Assembly: GCA_036636255.1 (NCBI GenBank)
Contig: JAVWOV010000018.1
Coordinates: forward strand, 1 to 14,920
Direction: 5' to 3'
Origin: CALVXC01 sp036636255
GTDB taxonomy: Bacteria; Bacillota_I; Bacilli_A; RF39; UBA660
DNA: 14,920 nt
The position numbers and the translations under genes are program-made. Within the stretch, counting starts at the first letter, position 1. Every line of letters starts with the position of its first letter. This document shows positions 8,132 to 14,367 of this stretch, piece by piece. Below the pieces are notes generated by a model. The model was not told where the DNA came from and did not search any database. It worked only from the letters and a program-made list of their open reading frames with translations.

Positions 8132-8149
8132 GATTTTTTGCAACTTTTT
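8123..8149 (+). terminator. Riboswitch expression-platform terminator
   Basis: GTTGCAAAA (8123-8131), loop GATT, TTTTGCAAC (8136-8144), then T5 (8145-8149): a perfect 9-bp stem with a U-run. It begins inside the last bases of the c-di-GMP aptamer and ends 36 nt before the TasA-like start codon. Confidence 0.88.
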
Positions 8150-8185
8150 GATTATAATTTTATTGAAAAAGAAGGAGGAACAATG

Positions 8186-8746
8186 ATGAAAAGCAGACTT
8201 AGTACTAAAATAATAATAGGATTAGTTTTATTAGTAGCATTTATGACTGTCGGTTATGCTGCGTTTGGTCAAATATTAAACATTAATGGTAAGGGGACTT
8301 TAGATTATAATTGGAGTGTTCATTTTGATCAAGCATTTACGACAACCGGAACGACTACTATTACTCAAGTAGATCCTGTAATAACAAATGATACGATTAC
8401 TTTCAATACCAAATTTGCTAAACCAGGGGAAACTAAAACATATGTTTTTAAGGTTGTTAATGATGGAACAATTGATGCTGTATTAAAATCAACTGTTTTA
8501 GCAAAAGGAGCAACTAATGCCACAGGTATTGACTTTAATTATTCAATTGGTAAAACATCTGGTGCAACAGATATTCAAGCGTTAGTAACGGATAGTGTAG
8601 CGGTTATTAATAACGGATCAATTGCTAAAACTACTGGTACCCAATTTATATCAGTTACTATATCTTATAATGCAATAACTCCACCAACCCCAACTGATCC
8701 TAAAGAAGCAACCTTTGATTTAAAACTTAACTACGAACAAGCATAA
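8186..8746 (+). CDS. TasA/camelysin-like secreted fibre or surface protein
   Basis: A 186-residue secreted protein. The start is ATG 8186, 7 nt after AAGGAGG (8172-8178). ATG 8183 is only 4 nt away. The frame stays open upstream to a TTG at 8138, but that codon lies inside the terminator. Residues 8-25 form a hydrophobic signal, followed by GYAAFGQ; cleavage is likely near Ala25/Ala26. Resemblance to TasA: AAF after the signal, a GTLD strand, and KPGETKTYVFKVVNDGTIDA, which matches the TasA KPGD...F.F.NNGSLAI segment. The mature part is Thr/Asn/Gly-rich, beta-strand-like and Cys-free, as in biofilm fibre subunits. The strongest ribosome site in the cluster and a hairpin after the gene suggest it is the major product. 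Directly controlled by the c-di-GMP riboswitch; the signal peptidase gene follows. Family likely; fibre formation is inferred. Confidence 0.82.
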   Translation: MKSRLSTKIIIGLVLLVAFMTVGYAAFGQILNINGKGTLDYNWSVHFDQAFTTTGTTTITQVDPVITNDTITFNTKFAKPGETKTYVFKVVNDGTIDAVLKSTVLAKGATNATGIDFNYSIGKTSGATDIQALVTDSVAVINNGSIAKTTGTQFISVTISYNAITPPTPTDPKEATFDLKLNYEQA

Positions 8747-8753
8747 TAACATC

Positions 8754-8777
8754 AAGGAATTCATTAAGAATTCCTTT
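8754..8777 (+). terminator. Hairpin after the TasA-like gene (partial terminator or mRNA stabiliser)
   Basis: AAGGAATTC (8754-8762), loop ATTAA, GAATTCCTT (8768-8776): a perfect 9-bp stem 8 nt after the stop. Only a short T-stretch (TTTATTGTT) follows, so termination is probably incomplete. That would let some transcripts continue into the signal peptidase gene and give excess fibre subunit. Confidence 0.55.
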
Positions 8778-8812
8778 ATTGTTAATGTTAATAACTATTA
8801 TTTCTATTATAG

Positions 8813-8866
8813 CGGATTCCTTAGCTTATAATGTTTAATTTAAAAAAATTATTATAGAGGAATTCG
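8813..8866. repeat. Long imperfect hairpin in the TasA-like/signal peptidase gap
   Basis: CGGATTCCT (8813-8821) pairs with AGGAATTCG (8858-8866) with one G-U. Inner arms CTTATAAT (8825-8832) and ATTATAG (8851-8857) extend it. ATTATAGCGGATTCC (8806-8820) is also a near direct repeat of ATTATAGAGGAATTC (8851-8865), and the hairpin at 8754-8776 contains the same GAATTCC core. A TATAAT (8827-8832) in the loop-side arm has no clear -35. No T-run follows. Confidence 0.5.
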
Positions 8867-8885
8867 TTATTTTAATAAATAAAAA

Positions 8886-8897
8886 GGTAATGTTACC
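8886..8897. repeat. Small palindrome just before the signal peptidase start
   Basis: GGTAA-TG-TTACC (8886-8897), 19 nt before ATG 8917. It could be an operator or a small hairpin limiting ribosome access. The ribosome site here is weak (GGGA, 8905-8908). Confidence 0.3.
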
Positions 8898-8916
8898 ATA
8901 GTATGGGAATGATAAA

Positions 8917-10053
8917 ATGAAAAAAACAATAATATTTTTATGCTTTTTACTGTTAGGATATTTATGTTTAATTAATTTAGCAGTAATTCCTTATTTTCCT
9001 GGTCAATATGTTTATATTATTAAACCATTATGTTGGATTTTTTTGGCTTTTATAACTTATATTATAACTAAAGACAAATATATTAAAATAAATAAAAAAG
9101 ATCGTATATTACAAGCTTGTATTATTATTGTGTTAATTTATTTACTGTTATATTATTTATCTGGGCTTTATTTAGGTTTTACAGAAAGTGCTTATAATCA
9201 TTCATTTATAGATATTTTAAAAAATTTATATGCAATAGTTATGGTAGTAATATTAGAAGAATATGTTCGTTATCGTATATTAACATATGATAAAAAAAAT
9301 ATTTTCCTATTGATATTTGTAACGTTATCGTTTGTATTAGTAGAATTAAATTACTTACCTATTTTTACCAAGTTAATAAATAATGCAGAAATATTTAAAT
9401 TTATATTTTCGGAATTGATTCCATTGATTTGTTTAAATTTTCTTTATTCATATTTAGTTATAGTTAATAATTATAAGGCCTCTATAATTTTTAGGGTTCC
9501 TAGTTTATTACTAATAATAATTTTAGGAATCTATCCTACTTGGAATTGGTATATCTTTGGTTGTATACAGGTTATATATGCCGGTGTAAGTTATATGATT
9601 ATTAAAAATTATATTAGAGCCTTAGATAAAACAGCTGCTAAGTTAAAAGCAAAAAAATATACTTGGGTAATGTGGATTGTTTTTATAATCACTTTAATTT
9701 GCTTAACCTTATTTGTTAGTGGAAAATTCAAAAATGTTCCTATTGCTATTATGTCAAACAGTATGATACCAACCTTTGAAAGAGGGGACTTATTAATATA
9801 TGAAAAAATAACTGATGAGAAAGAATTAAAAGTAGGAAAAATAATGGTGTTTTGGTATGACGACAAAATTATATGTCATCGTATAAAAAAGGTTATTAAA
9901 AAGGGTGGAAATATTTATATTGTAACTAAAGGTGATAATTTAAAATCAGCGGATAATCATGTAACCACTTATAAAGATATAATCGGTATTGGTAAAACAG
10001 TAATACCGGCGCTTGGCTATCCCTCAGTTAAACTTTATGAGCTATTAAAATAA
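8917..10053 (+). CDS. ER-type (SipW-like) signal peptidase I fused to a polytopic membrane domain
   Basis: 378 residues in two parts. Residues 1-267 hold about eight or nine hydrophobic segments (first at about 4-23, last at about 248-267) and match no family I can name. Residues 268-378 are a signal peptidase I domain on the outer face: catalytic Ser282 in MSNSMIPTFERGD, His321 in CHRI replacing the general-base Lys of ordinary bacterial enzymes, and acidic D340 (TKGDN) and D346. That Ser/His arrangement defines the SipW/archaeal/eukaryotic-ER class, which in Bacillus is dedicated to TasA and TapA. Ordinary SipW is about 190 residues with two membrane segments, so the N-terminal module is extra and may serve recognition, retention or assembly. 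Substrates are probably the TasA-like protein upstream and the LRR protein downstream, which share a signal motif. The next gene starts 14 nt after the stop. Confidence 0.87.
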   Translation: MKKTIIFLCFLLLGYLCLINLAVIPYFPGQYVYIIKPLCWIFLAFITYIITKDKYIKINKKDRILQACIIIVLIYLLLYYLSGLYLGFTESAYNHSFIDILKNLYAIVMVVILEEYVRYRILTYDKKNIFLLIFVTLSFVLVELNYLPIFTKLINNAEIFKFIFSELIPLICLNFLYSYLVIVNNYKASIIFRVPSLLLIIILGIYPTWNWYIFGCIQVIYAGVSYMIIKNYIRALDKTAAKLKAKKYTWVMWIVFIITLICLTLFVSGKFKNVPIAIMSNSMIPTFERGDLLIYEKITDEKELKVGKIMVFWYDDKIICHRIKKVIKKGGNIYIVTKGDNLKSADNHVTTYKDIIGIGKTVIPALGYPSVKLYELLK

Positions 10054-10066
10054 AGGAGAATAATTT

Positions 10067-11104
10067 ATGAACAAAAGAAATAATAAATTAAAACCATGGG
10101 TAAAATTAACGTTAAATATTATTTTAATTGTTTTTCTTGCAACTATAATTTGTTATGTTTCTTTTGTAATTCATATTAATATGAAGAAAGATAAAAAAAC
10201 TTTTGCTATAAATTATAATAATGAACCACGTTTAGATTATCAGGTGTGTATTAAAGAAAATCCTTATTATTTGAGCAAATGTTTAAATAAAGGAAAGACA
10301 TATCCTAGTTCTATTATTGAAACTATTAATTATAATATAAGCGATAATTTTAGAACATCAAAAATAATTGATATGATTTATACGTATGAAGTGACAGCTA
10401 ACTTAGTTAGTGAAACGGATAGTAGAAATTTAATGACTGAAGAACTTTGGAATAAAAAATATGTTCTTGTACAAAAAACAACCAAAAAGATAAAAGCTAA
10501 TCATATCGAATTAAATGAGGCTTTTAATATTGATTATCGGTATTATGAAAATATTATTGAAAATTATAAAAAAGATTTTCCTGTTTCAATGAAGGGATAT
10601 TTAAAAATAAATTACAAGGTAAATATTAAAAGTCCTGATGAAAAAATAAACAAAAAAATTGTATTAACATCAAAAATATCTTTATTAGAACCAATGGTAA
10701 AAATAACTGATAAAATTCCTGGAAATATAAATAAAAATATATATATAAATAAAAGTAATATATTTAAGTATACTTTATATATAGTGTTAAATGTGATTTT
10801 ATTTATGTTTGCAATAATATTAGTAATAAAAAGTTGCAAAATAAAATTGAAATCTGAATATAGAATAATGATTGATAAATATCTTCAACTTTATAAAGAT
10901 ATAATTATTGTGGTAAAAGTTCTTCCAAGTTGCGAAAAATTAGAAATAGTTGATATAAAAGAATTTGCTGATTTGGTTGATTTAGAACAGGAATTAAAGA
11001 TTCCTATCATGTATTATGAAGAAAATGAAATAATTAGTATCTTTGCCATATTTTCCGATAAATATATGTATCGAATAATTTATCAAGAAAAGAATAGGAA
11101 GTAA
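10067..11104 (+). CDS. DUF5305-like two-helix membrane protein of the signal peptidase cluster
   Basis: 345 residues; function unknown. Membrane helix at about 12-36, then an extracytoplasmic domain of about 195 residues, a second helix at about 234-262, and a cytoplasmic C-terminal domain to 345. The outer domain starts with DYQVCIKENPYYLSKCL; C61 and C72 could form a disulphide. Beta-rich stretches with Tyr/Asn/Lys bias follow. The tail pattern (DKYLQLYKDIIIVVK, ADLVDLEQELKIPIMYYEE, IFAIFSDKYMYRI) recalls DUF5305 proteins, often found beside SipW-type peptidases (family knowledge, from memory). The start has AAAGGAG (10052-10058) 8 nt upstream; the LRR gene begins 6 nt after the stop. Its place in the operon suggests a scaffold or anchor for export or assembly of the neighbouring surface proteins. 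The gene is certain, the family assignment moderate. Confidence 0.65.
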   Translation: MNKRNNKLKPWVKLTLNIILIVFLATIICYVSFVIHINMKKDKKTFAINYNNEPRLDYQVCIKENPYYLSKCLNKGKTYPSSIIETINYNISDNFRTSKIIDMIYTYEVTANLVSETDSRNLMTEELWNKKYVLVQKTTKKIKANHIELNEAFNIDYRYYENIIENYKKDFPVSMKGYLKINYKVNIKSPDEKINKKIVLTSKISLLEPMVKITDKIPGNINKNIYINKSNIFKYTLYIVLNVILFMFAIILVIKSCKIKLKSEYRIMIDKYLQLYKDIIIVVKVLPSCEKLEIVDIKEFADLVDLEQELKIPIMYYEENEIISIFAIFSDKYMYRIIYQEKNRK

Positions 11105-11109
11105 GGTAT

Positions 11110-12327
11110 ATGAAAAATAAAAAGAATTATAAAACTATTTATATATTTGCTGTGATAACCATTTTTGTTCTTTTTTTAAGTGTTGGGTATGGTGCTATTC
11201 AGCAAACATTATCTATTAATGGTCATGCTTCTTTGGTGTCTGAAAGTGATTTTGTCTATGTATATCATGCTTATAATGATACTGTAACGATTACTGAATA
11301 TAATGGTGTTAGTAAAAACGTTTTAGTTCCTAGCCAATTAGGTGGATATCCGGTGAGTCAAATTGACAAATATGCTTTTGATAGTAAAGATTTAGATGCA
11401 GTTGTGATATCAGAAGGAATCAAAGATATTTTCTTTGGTGCATTTTCTAACAATAAGTTAACTAGTATTATTATTCCTACTTCAGTTAAAGAAATAGGCA
11501 ATAGGGTATTTGAAAATAATAATATTCAAATAGTTTCTTTTAAAGGGGTAATACCACCAGTTTTAGGATCTGAATTGTTTTTTAGAAATTATCATTTAGT
11601 AAATATTTGTATTCCATCAACGGCAGATGAAGTAACTTGGCAAAAGACTTTAATGGCAGCAGGGGTGACAGCGGATGTAAGTATTATTAAAGGAAAATCG
11701 GGAGCATGTGGGGAAATAGGAACAGGTGAAGTAACGGGACCACCAGCTTTAAATTGTGGTACAAACGCTTATCAAAAAGATAATGAATGTCTTTGCTTTG
11801 ATCAATATGAGGGTGATCCTTATGTTATGTGCAGTCTAAGATTAGATTTAACTTGTTTTGTCTTTTCTTATCAAGGGTGGTCTAAATATAATGTGATACA
11901 GGGCTATAATTGTGATAATAAAGAGATATCTATTCCTGATGTAATTGATGGTGTGATAAGTGGTAAAATAAATAAGGATGCTTTTATTTCGAAGGGTTTA
12001 AATAAGATAATTTTAAATAAAAGTCTTCAGATAATTGACATGTATGCATTTAAAAATAATAATTTAAAAACAATAACTATTCCAGCTAAAGTAACTTCTA
12101 TTGTGTTGAATGCTTTTACTAATAATAAATTAGAAAGTGTTATTTTTAAAGGAACAAAACCACCAACTATGAATACAAATTGTTTTACTATTAATCCTGA
12201 TTTAAAAAAAATATGTGTGCCACCGGGGACAACAGCTGTTTATAAAAATGCTTTAAATAATTCTGGTATACCATTGGATGCTGTAATTTATGAAAATGAA
12301 CAGGCATGTAAAATAGTAACACCTTAA
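11110..12327 (+). CDS. BspA-type leucine-rich-repeat (LRR_5) secreted surface protein, tandem module
   Basis: 405 residues. A hydrophobic signal at about 9-28 is followed by GYGAIQQTLSINGHASL, nearly superimposable on the signal region of the TasA-like protein (V25-L42 here, V22-L39 there), so the same SipW-like peptidase probably cleaves it. The mature protein is an internal duplication. Residues 48-200 and 249-400 each hold LRR_5 repeats (KYAFDSKDLDAVVIS, AFSNNKLTSIIIPTSV; AFKNNNLKTITIPAKV, AFTNNKLESVIFKG). A cap follows in each: FKG..PP, ICIP or ICVP, ending in Ala-Cys. Between them, residues 200-249 are Cys-rich with an EGF-like spacing (CGTNAYQKDNECLC). LRR_5 proteins of this type are adhesins or host-contact proteins in gut bacteria (family knowledge). 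No LPXTG or other wall anchor is seen, so it may be free or incorporated in the fibre. Confidence 0.85.
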   Translation: MKNKKNYKTIYIFAVITIFVLFLSVGYGAIQQTLSINGHASLVSESDFVYVYHAYNDTVTITEYNGVSKNVLVPSQLGGYPVSQIDKYAFDSKDLDAVVISEGIKDIFFGAFSNNKLTSIIIPTSVKEIGNRVFENNNIQIVSFKGVIPPVLGSELFFRNYHLVNICIPSTADEVTWQKTLMAAGVTADVSIIKGKSGACGEIGTGEVTGPPALNCGTNAYQKDNECLCFDQYEGDPYVMCSLRLDLTCFVFSYQGWSKYNVIQGYNCDNKEISIPDVIDGVISGKINKDAFISKGLNKIILNKSLQIIDMYAFKNNNLKTITIPAKVTSIVLNAFTNNKLESVIFKGTKPPTMNTNCFTINPDLKKICVPPGTTAVYKNALNNSGIPLDAVIYENEQACKIVTP

Positions 12328-12362
12328 TTAAAGATACTTTAAAATAAAAAAATATTATTTAT

Positions 12363-12375
12363 TAACCAATGGTTA
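12363..12375. repeat. Palindrome in the gap before ftsI
   Basis: TAACC-AAT-GGTTA (12363-12375), a short interrupted palindrome upstream of the terminator-like hairpin. Possibly an operator for the wall gene promoter; it may also be chance. Confidence 0.3.
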
Positions 12376-12385
12376 GTATAAAAAC

Positions 12386-12414
12386 GAGATACTTATTTTA
12401 AGTTCTTTTTTTTT
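12386..12414 (+). terminator. Intrinsic terminator closing the surface-protein operon
   Basis: ACTTA (12391-12395), loop TTT, TAAGT (12399-12403), extended by GA/TC with one bulged T, then nine T (12406-12414). The stem is short and AT-only apart from two G-C pairs, but the U-run is strong and it lies between the LRR gene and the PBP gene. Confidence 0.6.
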
Positions 12415-12449
12415 ATAAATTGGACATATATTTATAAAGAGGTGTTATT

Positions 12450-14357
12450 ATGTTTTTTAAAAAAATACATGTTCGTATTAAAATAGTTTTATTGATTATT
12501 TTTCTTATGTTTTTAATCATAGTATTTAAAGTGATTTACATTCAAATATTTGATTATGATAAATTAAATAAATATGCAACGGGATTATGGAGTAGAAATT
12601 TACCAATTGAAGCAGATAGAGGAATAATATATGACACAAATGGTATTGTTTTAGCTGATAATATAACAACGACGTCATTAATATTAATACCAAATCAAAT
12701 AAAAAGCAAAAAAATAACTGCTCAAAAATTAAGTGAAATATTAAAGGTTGATTATAATAAAATTTATAGTCATGTTAATAAAAGAGCATCAATAACTCGT
12801 GTTCATCCGGAAGGAAGAAGGTTACCTTATAATATAGCTAATAAAATAAATTCTTTAAAGTTACCTGGTGTTTATTTAGTTAAAGAATCAAAAAGAAATT
12901 ATCCTAATAATAATATGCTGTCACATACTTTAGGTTTTGTTGGAATAGATAATCAGGGTTTAAGTGGTATTGAATTGATGTATGATAAATATTTAACAGG
13001 TAGCTATGGATCAATAAAATATTTTAGTGATGCTAAGGGTAAAAAATTGAAATTAAGTGAAATATATGAACAGCCACAAAAAGGGGTAAATATATCGTTA
13101 ACCGTAAATTATAAATTACAAGCTGTTTTGGAACGAGAATTAAATAATGCTGTTTCAAAATATAGTCCAGATCAAGCATTAGGAATTGTTATGAATCCAA
13201 AAACTGGTGAAATATTAGCTATGTCATCACGACCAGAATTTTCTCCTAGTCAGTATCAAAATTATACTATTGAACAAATTAATCGTAATTTACCAATATG
13301 GTCAACATATGAACCAGGGTCAACTTTTAAAATAATAACTTTAGCAACTATTTTGGAAGAAAAATTAATTGATTTAAATAAAGATAATTATTTTGATAGT
13401 GGTAGTATAAAAGTAGAAAATGCCCGAATAAAATGTTGGAAAGCTGGTGGTCATGGGAATCAAACTTTTATGGAAGTAGTCCAAAACTCTTGTAATCCTG
13501 GATTTGTTGTAATGGGTCAAAAAATAGGTAAAGAAAAATTGTTTGAATATATAAATAATTTTGGCTTTGGTAAAAAAACGGGAATAGATTTAAATGGTGA
13601 AGGTGCAGGAATAATTTTTAATGTTGATAAAGTTGGCCCAGTAGAGCTAGCTACTACTTCTTTTGGCCAAGGTGTTAGTGTAACACCTATACAACAAATA
13701 ACGGCCGTAAGTGCGGCCATTAATGGTGGTTATTTATATAAACCGTTTATTGTAAAAAGTTTAAATGAGCCTGAGACAAATACTGTTATAAAACAGAATC
13801 ATAAACAATTAGTACGTAAAGTTATTGCACAAAATACTAGTAAACAAGTAAGAAATGCTTTAGAAAATGTAGTTTCATATGGAACTGGTCGACCTGCATA
13901 TATTGATGGTTATCGTGTTGGTGGTAAAACGGGAACTGCCCAAAAAGTTCAAGATGGAAAATATATGATTGGTAATTATATTACTTCTTTTATTGGATTT
14001 CTACCGGCTAATAATCCTGAGGTAATTGTTTATATTGCTATTGATAATGCCAAAGGAGTTACCCAATATGGGGGAACGATAGCGGCTCCTATTGCTCAAA
14101 AAATTTTAAATGATAGTATTCCTATTTTAAATATAAAAAAGCCTAAAGGCGGTAAGGAGAAAATATATAATTATTTAGATAAAGTTTATTATTCAGTTCC
14201 TAATGTTGTAGGTATGAAAAGTAATGAAGCTTTAAAACAATTAAAACCATTTAAAGTTGAATTTACTGGTAGTGGTGATTATATAAATTATCAATCTCCT
14301 AAACCGGGTATTAGAATTTATGAAGGTGAAAAGGTGAGATTGTTATTAAATAATTAG
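12450..14357 (+). CDS. ftsI: FtsI/SpoVD-type class B penicillin-binding protein with PASTA domain
   Basis: Peptidoglycan DD-transpeptidase of the division machinery; 635 residues, bitopic. Signal-anchor helix at about 8-32, then the class B N-terminal domain (DRGIIYDTNGIVLA, YPNNNMLSHTLGFVG, GLSGIELMYDKYLTG). The transpeptidase domain has all three motifs: STFK at 291-294 (catalytic Ser291), SCN at 347-349 and KTGT at 493-496. A single PASTA domain (VPNVVGMKSNEALKQL) lies at about 581-635. That puts it in the SpoVD/PBP2B/FtsI group. It looks catalytically intact. The start ATG at 12450 has AGAGGTG just upstream. mraY begins 11 nt after the stop, the usual dcw order, so a vegetative division role is likelier than a sporulation one. 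No mraZ, rsmH or ftsL precedes it. Confidence 0.92.
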   Translation: MFFKKIHVRIKIVLLIIFLMFLIIVFKVIYIQIFDYDKLNKYATGLWSRNLPIEADRGIIYDTNGIVLADNITTTSLILIPNQIKSKKITAQKLSEILKVDYNKIYSHVNKRASITRVHPEGRRLPYNIANKINSLKLPGVYLVKESKRNYPNNNMLSHTLGFVGIDNQGLSGIELMYDKYLTGSYGSIKYFSDAKGKKLKLSEIYEQPQKGVNISLTVNYKLQAVLERELNNAVSKYSPDQALGIVMNPKTGEILAMSSRPEFSPSQYQNYTIEQINRNLPIWSTYEPGSTFKIITLATILEEKLIDLNKDNYFDSGSIKVENARIKCWKAGGHGNQTFMEVVQNSCNPGFVVMGQKIGKEKLFEYINNFGFGKKTGIDLNGEGAGIIFNVDKVGPVELATTSFGQGVSVTPIQQITAVSAAINGGYLYKPFIVKSLNEPETNTVIKQNHKQLVRKVIAQNTSKQVRNALENVVSYGTGRPAYIDGYRVGGKTGTAQKVQDGKYMIGNYITSFIGFLPANNPEVIVYIAIDNAKGVTQYGGTIAAPIAQKILNDSIPILNIKKPKGGKEKIYNYLDKVYYSVPNVVGMKSNEALKQLKPFKVEFTGSGDYINYQSPKPGIRIYEGEKVRLLLNN

Positions 14358-14367
14358 GGGGGATTAA

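Noticed and set aside
8138..8185. N-terminal extension of the TasA-like gene from a TTG start
   Set aside because: The TTG lies inside the terminator stem, has no ribosome site, and would put charged residues before a normal signal peptide. AAGGAGG points to the ATG at 8186 (or 8183).
9268..9290. EEYVRYR in the signal peptidase's N-terminal domain as a CPBP (Abi) protease motif
   Set aside because: CPBP needs EExxxR; here the Arg residues fall at the wrong spacing and no second His motif is apparent.
9609..9866. Minus-strand reading frame inside the signal peptidase gene
   Set aside because: Antisense to the conserved catalytic region; no independent support.
10612..10839. Minus-strand hydrophobic reading frame inside the DUF5305-like gene
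   Set aside because: Antisense of Lys/Asn/Ile-rich codons gives spurious hydrophobic stretches; no start signals.
13517..13720. Minus-strand reading frame inside ftsI
   Set aside because: Opposite the transpeptidase domain; shadow only.
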